A model generated the notes under the pieces. It did not search any database. It saw only the letters and a program-made list of their open reading frames with translations, and had not been told where the DNA came from. From the NCBI GenBank assembly GCA_021844425.1, contig JAKBTL010000127.1:1-43402 (forward strand): 43,402 bases of DNA, in the 5' to 3' direction. A program made the translations under genes and the position numbers. This DNA comes from Actinomycetes bacterium. Lineage in GTDB: Bacteria; Actinomycetota; Acidimicrobiia; Acidimicrobiales; RAAP-2. Below, piece by piece: positions 6,499 through 15,267 of this stretch. Position 1 is the stretch's first letter; each line of letters opens with the position of its first letter.

Positions 6499-7982
6499 GG
6501 GCCGCTGTTCGCTGCGACCAGGGACCGACGGGAAGCCCACCACTCGTCGAGCCGCCGACCCGCCTCTTCTTCGCCGAGCGGCCCTTCGTCGAGCCGCAGC
6601 TCGAGGAGGAACGCGAGCGCCTCACCGACCAGCGGCCCCGGCGGGATCCCCAGACGGGCCATCACCTGTGTGCCGTTCAGGTCGGGCCGGATCGCGTCGA
6701 GCTCCTCCTGCTCGCGCAGCTCGGCGATCCGGCGTTCGAGCTCGTCCATGCGGCGGGCAAGGGCGCTCGCCTTCGCCGGGTTGCGCGTGGTGCAGTCCGA
6801 ACGCGTGAGCTCGTTCAGCTTGTCGAGCAACGGCCCTGCGTCCCGCACGTACCTGCGCACCGCCCTGTCGCTCCACCCGAGGCGGTACGTGTGGAACCGC
6901 AAGTGCAGCCTGACCAGCTCGACCACGACGTCGATGTCGTCCTTCGGGTACCGAAGCGCCTCCATCCGCTTCCGGGACATGCGAGCGCCCACCTCGTCGT
7001 GGTGGTGGAACGTGACCCCGTCGGGCCCGAACGCCCGCGTCCTCGGCTTGCCCACGTCGTGCAAGAGGGCTGCCAGTCGCAGCAGGCGGTCCGGGGACGT
7101 CTTGTCGACGACCGCCAGCGTGTGCGCGAGCACGTCCTTGTGCCGGTGTACGGGGTCCTGCTCGAGACGGAGCGCGGGCAGCTCGGGAAGGAGCTCGTCG
7201 GCAAGCCCGGTCTCCACCGCGAACCGCAACGCCCGGGACGGTCCGGGAGCCGGTAGGACGAGGATCTTGTCCAGCTCGTCTCGGATGCGCTCGGGGGAGA
7301 CGATCGCGAGCCGGTCATGGCCCTTGCGCACCGCGTCCACCAGCGCGGCGTCCGGCACCAGGTCGTACGCGGCGGCGAAGCGCGCCGCTCGCAGCATCCG
7401 CAGCGGGTCGTCCTCGAAGGAGACCTGCGGGTCGAGCGGGGTCCTGAGCCGGCGCGCCGCGAGATCTACGAGCCCGTCGAAGGGGTCGACGAGCCGCAGA
7501 TCGGGCAGCTCGAGCGCCATCGCGTTGACCGTGAAGTCGCGCCGCGAGAGGTCCGTCTCGACGTCGTCACCGAACGTCACGTCGGGCTTGCGCGAATCGG
7601 GCCGGTACGCTTCGGCGCGATGGGTGGTGACCTCGTAGGTCCTGCCCCCCGCCTTGCACCCGATGGTCCCGAACCGCTTGCCCTGCGTCCACACGGCGTC
7701 GGCCCATCCGCGCACGATGCGCTCGATGTCGTCGGGGCGGGCGTTCGTCGTGAGGTCGAAGTCGCTCTGCGCGCCGTGCGGCGCGGCGTGCGGCGCGGCG
7801 TGCGGCGCGGCGTGCGGCGCGCCGTCAGCCTGCGCAGGAGCCGCCGGCCGCTCGACGAGCGCGTCACGCACCGACCCGCCGACGAGGTAGAGGCGGTACC
7901 CGGCGCGGCCGAAGCGCTCGGCGAGCGCCGAGGTCGCCTCGACGAGGGGGCCGAAGCGCTCGGGGACGTGGGGGGGCTGCAC
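6486..7982 (-). CDS. cca: CCA-adding tRNA nucleotidyltransferase / poly(A) polymerase family, with HD domain
   Basis: Adds or repairs the 3' CCA of tRNA. The GTG at 7982 (VQPPHVPERFGPL) is preferred to the ORF limit at 8081, because the extra residues are unlike the family and would crowd the divergent promoter. The nucleotidyltransferase domain has LVGGSVRDAL, the catalytic pair DFDLTTNA, and RRDFTVNAMAL. The RNA-binding region includes DDPLRMLRAARFAA, and an HD domain shows LAALLHDVGKP with HHHDEVGA. The length is 498 residues. Between GGSVRD and DFD lies an unusual insert of about 25 residues built from the repeat APHA (see 7775-7822); in relatives these motifs are almost adjacent. In mycobacteria the orthologue (pcnA) is near the murJ gene too, matching this context. 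Confidence 0.92.
   Translation of the reverse strand: MQPPHVPERFGPLVEATSALAERFGRAGYRLYLVGGSVRDALVERPAAPAQADGAPHAAPHAAPHAAPHGAQSDFDLTTNARPDDIERIVRGWADAVWTQGKRFGTIGCKAGGRTYEVTTHRAEAYRPDSRKPDVTFGDDVETDLSRRDFTVNAMALELPDLRLVDPFDGLVDLAARRLRTPLDPQVSFEDDPLRMLRAARFAAAYDLVPDAALVDAVRKGHDRLAIVSPERIRDELDKILVLPAPGPSRALRFAVETGLADELLPELPALRLEQDPVHRHKDVLAHTLAVVDKTSPDRLLRLAALLHDVGKPRTRAFGPDGVTFHHHDEVGARMSRKRMEALRYPKDDIDVVVELVRLHLRFHTYRLGWSDRAVRRYVRDAGPLLDKLNELTRSDCTTRNPAKASALARRMDELERRIAELREQEELDAIRPDLNGTQVMARLGIPPGPLVGEALAFLLELRLDEGPLGEEEAGRRLDEWWASRRSLVAANSGPTGR
6487..6507. terminator. Hairpin between convergent ino1 and cca
   Basis: CAGCGGCCC and GGGCCGCTG form a perfect 9-bp stem around the loop GTC. It sits at the meeting point of two convergent genes, just past ino1 and overlapping the last codons of cca, so it could end transcription from both sides. 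There is no T-tract on either strand, so it would be a weak intrinsic terminator of the type common in GC-rich actinobacteria. Confidence 0.55.
7775..7822. repeat. Four-copy 12-bp repeat inside cca
   Basis: Four units of CGTGCGGCGCGG (the last ends GCGC) encode repeated A-P-H-A in the enzyme's nucleotidyltransferase domain. The repeat is in frame, so copy-number changes would keep the reading frame while altering the loop length beside the metal-binding aspartates. Confidence 0.9.
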
Positions 7983-8090
7983 CGATCCACCGTACCGCCG
8001 AGCCGCGGCGCCCCATGGCGCTTCGTGCCGACTGCGCTCCCGCGCGGGTGCGTGGGCTCGGTTGGCGGGAAGTAGCGTCATGCGGTGTCG

Positions 8091-10250
8091 ATGCAGCGCA
8101 GCTCGGCCCCCAGCACGGCGCGCCGGGCCGCCGCACTGGTATGGGCCGTCGTCCTCGCCAGCCTGGCACTCGCCGTGCTCGTCACCCCCGCCGCCGGCGC
8201 CGCCGCCGCCGGCACCTCGCAGCGCGCCACGACCTTCGTGCTCGACAGCCAGACCGAGTGGGTCGTCGCCCCCTCGGCCGCTCCGGCCGGCGCGCCGACG
8301 GGAGCCGCCCTGCCGCCGGCATCCTTCGACCTCGTGCTCTCAGCGCGCCGCGCCCCGGCGGGCGCGCTCGTCGACGTGGTGCTCTACCCGCGGCTGCTCA
8401 GCCGCTACGACTTCAAGAACGCGGTGCGCGAAGGCCCGCGGGGCTCCCCGCTGGCCACGACCGCACCTGCGGCGCTCACACAGCTCCCCCGCGACCCCCG
8501 CGTGACAGGCGCCCACTTCGTCGACCTCTCCGTCGTACAGACAGCCGCGAGCACACAGGGCCTGCGCCTCGGGCTCGCGTGCGCCCCGCCGACAGGCAGC
8601 GGCACATGCACAGGCGTGTACCCCGTCGTCGTCGAGCTCCGTCGGCCGAACGGCGGCGTGCTGCGCCGCTTCACGACGTTCCTCACCTACGTCGCCGGCA
8701 AGAGCGCGCACCCGCTCGAGCTCGCCTGGGTCGTCCCCGTCGACGCCCCGATCTCGCTCGCCCCGCATCCCCCGGGGCTCGCCGGGGCAATCGAGCCGCT
8801 CTCGGCACACGAGGCCCGATCGCTCGAGACCCTGATCTCGCAGCTCGGTGCGGCGACGTCGGTGCCGCTCACCCTCGACGCCTCGCCACAGACCCTCCAG
8901 GCGCTGGACCACGCCGGAGCGGACGGGCGCGCGGCGGTATCGGCGGTATCGGCGTTGTCCGCGGACCCCTCGACCGACGAGGTCCTCGCGCGTCCCTACG
9001 TCCCCATCGACCTCGGTGCGCTCGCCGGCGCGGGCGAGCCGACCGAGATCGTCGCCCAGATGGCCGCCGGGACCACAGTCCTGCGCCGCCTCCACGTGAG
9101 CGCCACCGCGACCCCCTCTCCATGGGTCCAGACGGGGCTGGTGGGCAACGACATCGCCCGGGGCCTGGCCCAGGTGCACGCGGCGCAGCTCGTCCTCCCC
9201 GACGTCAACCTCGCGCCCACACCAGGCGCCACAAGCCGCGGCACCTGGGCGTCGACGTTCCCGCTCACGCTCTCCCAGGGCAGGTCGACCACGTCGGTCC
9301 AGGCAGCCGAGACCGACACGTGGCTCGACGGGCAGTTCACGGCGCTCCCGCGCGACCCCGCCCTCGCCGCAACGCAGCTCTTGGCCGATCTCGCGATGGT
9401 CCACTTCGAGCGCCCGAACACAGACGCGGTCCGGGGCATGGTGGCGGTGCCGCCTCGGCGCTGGGTGGCCAACCCCGTCTTCGACCGGGTGCTGCTCGCC
9501 GGGCTGACCCAGAACCCGGTCGTCGAGCCCGTGACGCTCTCGCGCTTCTTCTCGTCTGTCACCCCGGCCGGGCCGCGCCAGCTGCTCCGGTCCGGGCCCG
9601 GACCGGTCATGAGCCGTACCGTCGCGCGCGCGGTGTCGCGCGCGCGCCTCCGGCTCACGAGCTTCGACGGGGCGGTCGCAGGCCGCCCGCCCCGGGCCGA
9701 AGCCGAGCTCGACGAGCTCCTCCTCGCCTCGGAGACCGACAGGCTGACGCCGAGCCGACAGGCCGGAGGCGTGTCCACCGTCGAGCGGTTGCTCGACAAG
9801 CAGCTGCGCCTGGTCAAGTTCGCCACGGAGACGACGTACACGCTCACGGCGCGCACAGGGGTGATCCCCATCACCGTCGTGTCCGGCGCGAAGTACACGG
9901 TCGTCGCAAGGCTCTCGGTCAGCGGGAACAAGTTCCTGTTCCCCCATCGGGGGACACGCCGGATCATCCGGCTCGACCACTCGACGAACGCCTCGCGCGT
10001 GGACGTCGAGGCGCGCAGCTCCGGAGACCTGCCGCTCCACGTGACCCTCACCTCGCCCGACGGCCGGCTCGTCTTCGCGCGCACCCTGCTCACCGTGCGC
10101 TCGACCGCGACGTCCCTCGTCGGAGTCGTGCTGACCGCGGTCGCACTGGCGATCCTCCTCACCTGGTGGGCGCGCACCTGGTGGTCCGGCCGTCGCAGGA
10201 GGCGCTCCTGGCACGCAGAGCCGCCCGGTCCCGGAGCATCCGCCGCGTGA
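8091..10250 (+). CDS. DUF6049-like secreted, membrane-anchored protein
   Basis: The product is 719 residues and is identified mainly by position: a large secreted protein directly upstream of murJ, between it and the CCA-adding enzyme, as in mycobacteria. A signal peptide is evident (basic start, hydrophobic AALVWAVVLASLALAVLV, then Ala-rich cleavage region near residue 40). A C-terminal transmembrane helix (LVGVVLTAVALAILLTWW) is followed by a basic tail. The body between them is extracytoplasmic, with beta-rich stretches such as VTLTSPDGRLVFARTLLTV near the membrane. The ATG at 8091 is used; an in-frame GTG at 8085 is the alternative. Its stop overlaps the murJ GTG by four bases, so the two are translationally coupled. 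No catalytic motif was recognised. A role in cell-wall export is inferred from the coupling. Confidence 0.75.
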   Translation: MQRSSAPSTARRAAALVWAVVLASLALAVLVTPAAGAAAAGTSQRATTFVLDSQTEWVVAPSAAPAGAPTGAALPPASFDLVLSARRAPAGALVDVVLYPRLLSRYDFKNAVREGPRGSPLATTAPAALTQLPRDPRVTGAHFVDLSVVQTAASTQGLRLGLACAPPTGSGTCTGVYPVVVELRRPNGGVLRRFTTFLTYVAGKSAHPLELAWVVPVDAPISLAPHPPGLAGAIEPLSAHEARSLETLISQLGAATSVPLTLDASPQTLQALDHAGADGRAAVSAVSALSADPSTDEVLARPYVPIDLGALAGAGEPTEIVAQMAAGTTVLRRLHVSATATPSPWVQTGLVGNDIARGLAQVHAAQLVLPDVNLAPTPGATSRGTWASTFPLTLSQGRSTTSVQAAETDTWLDGQFTALPRDPALAATQLLADLAMVHFERPNTDAVRGMVAVPPRRWVANPVFDRVLLAGLTQNPVVEPVTLSRFFSSVTPAGPRQLLRSGPGPVMSRTVARAVSRARLRLTSFDGAVAGRPPRAEAELDELLLASETDRLTPSRQAGGVSTVERLLDKQLRLVKFATETTYTLTARTGVIPITVVSGAKYTVVARLSVSGNKFLFPHRGTRRIIRLDHSTNASRVDVEARSSGDLPLHVTLTSPDGRLVFARTLLTVRSTATSLVGVVLTAVALAILLTWWARTWWSGRRRRRSWHAEPPGPGASAA

Positions 10251-12454
10251 CACGCCAGAGCCTTCGCCGACGCACACGCCGGCCGGCCCACGCCGCCCAG
10301 CCATCCGGCGCGCGCACAGCGGCCCAGGCGCCGCTGGGTACGCCGTCAGGTGCCGGTGCGCCGTCAGGTGCCGGTGTGCCGTCCGGTGCCGGTACGCCGT
10401 CCGGTGCCGGTACGCCGTCAGGTGCCGCCACGAACCCAGCCGCGGCGGGCAACGTCCGTCTCCGCCGGGCGGCCGCCTGGATGGCCGCGGGCACCGCGGT
10501 GTCGCGGGTAACGGGGCTCCTCCGGATCATCGCCCTCGCCTACGCGCTGGGCCTCACGCATCTCGCCGACGCCTACAACCTCGCCAACACCACGCCGAAC
10601 ATGATCTACGACGTCGTGCTCGGCGGCATCCTCGCCGCGACGTTCATCCCCGTCTTCGTGGACCGCCTCGCGACGCGCGACGAGCGCGAGGCGTGGCGCG
10701 CGATCTCGGCGATCACGACTGCCGCGGTCGTGGTGCTCGTGGTCATGACGGTCGTCTTCTGGGTGCTCGCACCCCAGGTGATCAGCGCGTACACCGCGTT
10801 CGACCACACCGCGGGCACCGCCGCACGCACCCTCGGGCAAGAGAAAGCGGTCGCGACGACCTTGCTCCGATGGTTCGTGCCGCAGGTCGCGCTCTACGGC
10901 GTCATCTCGCTCATGGCCGCGCTCCTCAACACCCGCCGACGGTTCGCCGCGCCGATGTGGGTCCCCATCGCGAACAACGCCGTCGTGATCGGCGTGTGCC
11001 TGTGGTTCCACGCGCTCGTGCCGAGGTTTCCTACATCCCGTTCGCTCACATCGGTACGCGGCCACGGCGGCGATCTCGTCCTCCTCGGGCTCGGGACCAC
11101 CGCCGGCGTCCTCCTCCAGGCGCTCGTGCTCCTGCCGTCGCTGCGCGGCATCGGCCTCGGGCGCCTCCGGTGGCGCTGGGAGCCGAAGCACGAAGCGGTC
11201 CGCACGGTCGTGCGGCTCGGAGGCTGGACGTTCGGCTTCGTCGTCGCCAACCAGGTCGCGCTCTACGTCGTCCTCGCGCTCGCCGTGGGTGCGAAGGGCC
11301 GAGGGCCGCTGTCGTCCTACACGTACGCGTACACCTTCTTGCAGATGCCCTACGCGGTCGTCGCGGTGTCGATCATGAGCGCCGTCACGCCGGACCTCGC
11401 CGAGCGCTGGACGACGGGAGACGCGGAGGGGTTCCGCCGGCGCCTCACGGGAGGCCTGCGTGCGACGCTCGCGGTGATCCTCCCTTCGGCGATGGGCATG
11501 CTGATCCTCGCCCACCCGGCCGTGGCGCTCCTCCTCGGGCACGGCAACACGTCGCCCGCCGCCACCGGCACCACGGGAGCCGCGCTCGCGATGTTCTCGC
11601 TCGGCTTACCCGGTTTCTGCGCATTCCTCTACGTCGTGCGCGTGCTCCAGGCGATGCAGCGGACCAAGGCGGCGTTCTACCTCTATCTGGTGGAGAACGG
11701 CCTCAACGTCGTGCTCGCGCTCGTCTTCGTCGGCCCGCTCGGCATACGGGGCCTCGCCCTCTCCTTGTCGATCGCCTACAGCGTGGCAGCGCTCTGCGGC
11801 ATCGGTGTCCTGCGGCGGTGGCTCGGAGTGCTCGGTGCCCCCAAGGCGTGGGCACCGCTGCGGCGGGCAGCGGGCGCGACCATCGTGATGGGCGCGGTCG
11901 TGCTCGTCGTCTCCAACGTCTCGGGCGCCCAACGCGGCGCGGGGTTGCTCCTCCGTGTCGCCGCCGCCATGGTCGCCGGAGGGGCCGTCTACGCCGGCAT
12001 CGGCGCGCTGCTCGGAGGACGCCGTCGTCCCTTCGCGCTGTTGACCGGTGAGCCGACGGGCCCTGGTACCCCGACAGGCACGGCCGCCATGACAGGCACA
12101 GCCCTCGACGCAGTCGACGTCGGGGCGGGCGCGGGGCTCGGCGCTGCCTGGGGGGACCCGCGCACCCCGGTCAATACCGGCCCACGCATCAGGATCGTCC
12201 CGGCGCCCGGCGCCCCGGCGGCCCGTTCCACGTCTCCGCGCGGCTCGGACCGTGGCCTCGCGTCGGCATGGACGCCGGCCGCGCCGGCAGTACCGGGGGT
12301 CCCGGCGGCACGCCGCCTTCCTTCGACGCGCGTCTCGAAGCGCGCAGGCGCGCCGGAGCCCCCAGCCGACGCCGACGGCAACAACGACGACCCGGGCGAG
12401 CGCCGCTGGGTGGGCGGTACGAGGACGGCGCTGCGCAGGCGACGCCCGCGCTAA
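10247..12454 (+). CDS. murJ: Lipid II flippase MurJ with long terminal extensions
   Basis: MurJ moves lipid II across the cytoplasmic membrane. The GTG at 10247 overlaps the upstream stop (GTGA). The MATE-like membrane domain begins at about residue 78 with AGTAVSRVTGLLRIIALAYAL and contains the family segments AYNLANTTPNMIYDVV and GGILAATFIPVFVD. About 14 hydrophobic helices follow up to about residue 595. The first 65 residues are a Ser/Gly/Ala/Pro repeat region; the last 130-140 residues are a Pro/Thr/Arg-rich cytoplasmic tail, probably disordered. Mycobacterial MurJ (MviN) instead carries a pseudokinase domain in this position; none is visible here. The length is 735 residues. It is coupled to the DUF6049-like gene and followed by degV. 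Confidence 0.93.
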   Translation: MTRQSLRRRTRRPAHAAQPSGARTAAQAPLGTPSGAGAPSGAGVPSGAGTPSGAGTPSGAATNPAAAGNVRLRRAAAWMAAGTAVSRVTGLLRIIALAYALGLTHLADAYNLANTTPNMIYDVVLGGILAATFIPVFVDRLATRDEREAWRAISAITTAAVVVLVVMTVVFWVLAPQVISAYTAFDHTAGTAARTLGQEKAVATTLLRWFVPQVALYGVISLMAALLNTRRRFAAPMWVPIANNAVVIGVCLWFHALVPRFPTSRSLTSVRGHGGDLVLLGLGTTAGVLLQALVLLPSLRGIGLGRLRWRWEPKHEAVRTVVRLGGWTFGFVVANQVALYVVLALAVGAKGRGPLSSYTYAYTFLQMPYAVVAVSIMSAVTPDLAERWTTGDAEGFRRRLTGGLRATLAVILPSAMGMLILAHPAVALLLGHGNTSPAATGTTGAALAMFSLGLPGFCAFLYVVRVLQAMQRTKAAFYLYLVENGLNVVLALVFVGPLGIRGLALSLSIAYSVAALCGIGVLRRWLGVLGAPKAWAPLRRAAGATIVMGAVVLVVSNVSGAQRGAGLLLRVAAAMVAGGAVYAGIGALLGGRRRPFALLTGEPTGPGTPTGTAAMTGTALDAVDVGAGAGLGAAWGDPRTPVNTGPRIRIVPAPGAPAARSTSPRGSDRGLASAWTPAAPAVPGVPAARRLPSTRVSKRAGAPEPPADADGNNDDPGERRWVGGTRTALRRRRPR
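10338..10427. repeat. Five-copy 18-bp repeat in the murJ N-terminus
   Basis: Five 18-bp units (GTACGCCGTCAGGTGCCG and variants) encode PSGAG with variable T, A or V. The repeat lies in the cytoplasmic N-terminal extension, before the first membrane helix, and keeps frame. Confidence 0.9.
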
Positions 12455-12528
12455 GTTGCTCGCGCCCACGAGTCCGCCCGGCCAGCCGCCGGTCGGGCCC
12501 GACGGAGGCTGGAACCGAGGAGAGGCAC

Positions 12529-13404
12529 GTGGCAGGAGTCCGGGTCGTCACCGACAGCGCGTGCGACCTCTCCGGCGAGCTCGCCGACCGCTACGGCATC
12601 GACGTCGTGCCCCTCACGATCCGTTTCGGCGACGAGGAGCTGCTCGACCGTCGCGACCTCTCCCCCGGGGAGTTCTGGCGCCGTTGCAAGGCGTCGGCAT
12701 CGCTGCCCGAGACTGCGGCGCCGCCGCCCGGAGCGTTCCGCGCGGCCTACGAGCGCGCCGGGGCCGCGGGCGCCGACGGCGTGGTCTGCTTGACCTTGTC
12801 GGCGGGGGTCTCCGCGACGTACCAGGCCGCGCTCGCAGGCGCCGCAGCGCTCGAGGACCAGCTGCCGGTGGTGGTCGTGGACACCCGGTCGCTCACGATG
12901 GGCCAGGGCCTCATGTGCATCGCCGCGGCCGAGCTCGCCGCCTCGGGCGCTCCACTCGACGCGGTCGTCGCGCTCGCTCGTGACCTCGTCGGCCGCACGC
13001 ACGTGCTCGGCGTCGTCGACACGCTCGACCACCTCCAGCGCGGCGGGCGCATCGGCGGCGCCGCTGCGCTGCTCGGGTCGCTCCTCTCCATCAAGCCGGT
13101 CATCGAGGTGCGCGACGGCGTCGTCGAGCAGGAGTCCAAGCAGCGCACGCGCAGCCGCGCGCTCGACTACCTCGTGGCCAAGATCGCGGCCAGCGCCCCC
13201 CTCGAGCGGCTGGCCGTGTGCGACGGGGCCGCGCCGGACATCGACGCGGTCGTCGAGCGGCTCCGCCCGGTCGAGGTCGACCACGATCTCGTGGTCACCG
13301 ACCTCGGCCCGGTCGTCGGCACCCACTCGGGACCGGGCGCGATCGCCATCTGCTACGAGCTCCGGCCTGCACGCTCACGGCCGCCGGTAGGCTCCACGCC
13401 ATGA
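12529..13404 (+). CDS. DegV family fatty-acid-binding protein
   Basis: DegV proteins bind long-chain fatty acids, and some (FakB) present them to the kinase FakA for phosphorylation. The product is 291 residues, the usual size. The start VRVVTDSACDLSGELADRYG carries the family TDS motif; LTLSAGVSATYQAAL is the phosphate-side loop; VVDTRSLTMGQGL and VDTLDHLQRGGRIGG, then LLSIKPVIEV, are typical. The C-terminus has the expected LGPVVGTHSGPGAIA. The GTG at 12529 is chosen because GAGGAGAGG precedes it and the family fold begins at once. It overlaps the next gene by four bases (ATGA). No fakA is seen in the window. Confidence 0.93.
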   Translation: MAGVRVVTDSACDLSGELADRYGIDVVPLTIRFGDEELLDRRDLSPGEFWRRCKASASLPETAAPPPGAFRAAYERAGAAGADGVVCLTLSAGVSATYQAALAGAAALEDQLPVVVVDTRSLTMGQGLMCIAAAELAASGAPLDAVVALARDLVGRTHVLGVVDTLDHLQRGGRIGGAAALLGSLLSIKPVIEVRDGVVEQESKQRTRSRALDYLVAKIAASAPLERLAVCDGAAPDIDAVVERLRPVEVDHDLVVTDLGPVVGTHSGPGAIAICYELRPARSRPPVGSTP

Positions 13405-13802
13405 GCGAACCGCACGGCGCACCGACCGGACCGACGCCGCCGGCGTCCGCAGCGAGCGGGATCGCCGGGCACCTGCCCCCTGCCGTCGGCGCCGCCGCCG
13501 CGGACGCAGCTGCCGAGCTGCCCCGCAGGGCGGCCGACCTCGTCCAGCTCGTCGTCGACACCATCCACGACAAGGCGGTGCGCCCAGCGGTTCTCGTCAC
13601 CAGGGCGCTCGTCTTCGGGCTCCTCGTCGCCGCCCTCGGCACGGTGCTCGTGGTGGTCGGTTCCATCGCGCTGCTGCGCATCTTCGACGTCTACGTCTTC
13701 GGCCACCAGGTCTGGCTGAGCTACATCGTGCTCGGCGGCGCGCTGACCCTCCTAGGGCTGGGCGCCTGGACGCGCCGCACGGCGCCGGCTCGACAAGGCT
13801 GA
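13401..13802 (+). CDS. Small membrane protein with two transmembrane helices
   Basis: The product is 133 residues. The first 50 are Ala/Pro-rich and probably cytoplasmic. Then come an amphipathic stretch ([19 protein letters not shown]) and two hydrophobic helices ([20 protein letters not shown] and [18 protein letters not shown]), ending in a basic tail. The ATG is confirmed by the ATGA overlap with degV, and trxB starts eight bases after the stop, so the three look like one operon. It resembles the broad group of short two-helix membrane proteins annotated as holin-like, but I cannot assign a family. In mycobacteria sigM and its anti-sigma factor occupy this place; this is not an anti-sigma factor by any visible motif. 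Confidence 0.75.
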   Translation: MSEPHGAPTGPTPPASAASGIAGHLPPAVGAAAADAAAELPRRAADLVQLVVDTIHDKAVRPAVLVTRALVFGLLVAALGTVLVVVGSIALLRIFDVYVFGHQVWLSYIVLGGALTLLGLGAWTRRTAPARQG

Positions 13803-13809
13803 ACAGCCG

Positions 13810-14769
13810 ATGACCGCACACGTGAAGGTCCTGATCGCAGGCTCCGGCCCGGCCGGTTTGACCGCCGGGGTGTACACGGCGCGTGCGCAGCTGGCCCCGG
13901 TCGTCGTGGAGGGCGAGCCCTCGTCGACGAGCGACCAGCCCGGCGGGCAGCTCATGCTCACCACCGAGATCGAGAACTTCCCGGGTTTCCCCGACGGCAT
14001 CCTCGGCCCCGAGCTCATGACCGCGATGCGTTCCCAGGCCGCTCGCTTCGGAGCCGACGTCGTGACCGCGAAGGTGACGAAGGTCCGTCTCGGTACGAGC
14101 CCGTTCTCCGTGTGGACCGGGGACCCTGCCGCGACCGACCCCACCTACGAGGCCGAGAGCCTCATCATCGCCACGGGCGCCCAGTCGCTCATGCTCGGCG
14201 TGCCCGGTGAGGACGAGCTCTTGGGCTACGGCGTCTCGACGTGCGCGACGTGCGACGGCTTCTTCTTCCGGGGCCAGCACATCGCGGTGGTCGGCGGCGG
14301 CGACTCGGCGCTCGAAGAGGCGCTGTTCCTCACCCGGTTCGCGTCGAAAGTGACCGTCGTCCACCGGCGCGACCGGCTCCGCGCGTCGCGGATCATGCAG
14401 GACCGCGCGTTCGCCAACCCTGACATCGAGTTCCTCTTCACACACCAAGTCGCCGCGGTTCTCGGGGACGGCAAGGTCACTGGCGTCCGACTCCGCCACT
14501 CGGCGACCGGGGAGGAACGGGAGCTTCCGGTCACCGGGCTGTTCGTGTCGATCGGCCACCGGCCGAGCACCGACGTGTTCCGCGGCCAGGTCGAGCTCGA
14601 CGACCAGGGCTACGTCGTCACCCATGGCGGCACCGCGACGAGCGTCGACGGCGTGTTCGCGTGCGGGGACGTCCAGGACCAGATCTACCGCCAGGCGATC
14701 ACGGCGGCGGGCTCCGGTTGCATGGCTGCCATCGACGCGGAGCGCTGGCTGGAGGCCCGCGGATCGTGA
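13810..14769 (+). CDS. trxB: Thioredoxin reductase
   Basis: FAD enzyme that passes electrons from NADPH to thioredoxin. The product is 319 residues, the usual low-molecular-weight form. The FAD loop is [20 protein letters not shown]; the redox-active CATC sits near residue 147 in [10 protein letters not shown]; the NADPH-binding loop is [18 protein letters not shown] with HRRDRLRAS; and the FAD-binding end motif is [10 protein letters not shown] followed by [15 protein letters not shown]. All catalytic cysteines are present. The gene is eight bases after the small membrane protein gene, and trxA follows after 151 bp, so the two may share regulation. Confidence 0.97.
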   Translation: MTAHVKVLIAGSGPAGLTAGVYTARAQLAPVVVEGEPSSTSDQPGGQLMLTTEIENFPGFPDGILGPELMTAMRSQAARFGADVVTAKVTKVRLGTSPFSVWTGDPAATDPTYEAESLIIATGAQSLMLGVPGEDELLGYGVSTCATCDGFFFRGQHIAVVGGGDSALEEALFLTRFASKVTVVHRRDRLRASRIMQDRAFANPDIEFLFTHQVAAVLGDGKVTGVRLRHSATGEERELPVTGLFVSIGHRPSTDVFRGQVELDDQGYVVTHGGTATSVDGVFACGDVQDQIYRQAITAAGSGCMAAIDAERWLEARGS

Positions 14770-14920
14770 AGGACGGGAGGCGCTGTGGCGCCCCCGGAGA
14801 CCACCGACCTGCGCGACGGGGACGACCGGGGGCAGGATCGGGTGCCGGGCTCTCGAACGAGCAGACGGAGCTTGCAAGCACGGGACGTCCCCGGGCTTCG
14901 ACATCGACGAGGAGGACCGC

Positions 14921-15247
14921 ATGAGCAAGGCGATCGTGACGTTGGACGACGCTACGTTTGACGAGCATGTCAAGACGGCCGAAGTTCCCGTGCTCGTCGA
15001 CTTCTGGGCCGAATGGTGCGGACCGTGCAAGATGATCGCCCCGGTTCTCGAGGAGATCGCCGCGGAGCAGGCGGGCAAGCTGGAGATCGCCAAGCTGAAC
15101 ATCGACGAGAACCTGGACGTGACGCGCCGTTTCGACGTCATGAGCATCCCGACGCTGATCCTCTTCAAGGACGGCGAGCCGAAGGTCCGCCTCATCGGCG
15201 CGAAGCCGAAGGGTCAGCTGGTCCAGGAGCTGTCGAACTACCTGTAG
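14921..15247 (+). CDS. trxA: Thioredoxin
   Basis: Dithiol electron carrier, 108 residues, full length. The active site is [14 protein letters not shown], with the conserved cis-Pro segment [13 protein letters not shown] and C-terminal [12 protein letters not shown]. The ATG at 14921 is preceded by GAGGAGGAC. It is downstream of trxB, as in mycobacteria, and 20 bp upstream of the CwlM-like gene, suggesting cotranscription with it. The 151-bp gap to trxB holds a small hairpin (GGCGC-TGTG-GCGCC at 14779-14792) but no gene. Confidence 0.97.
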   Translation: MSKAIVTLDDATFDEHVKTAEVPVLVDFWAEWCGPCKMIAPVLEEIAAEQAGKLEIAKLNIDENLDVTRRFDVMSIPTLILFKDGEPKVRLIGAKPKGQLVQELSNYL

Positions 15248-15267
15248 CTGTAGGACCTCCACCCCGC

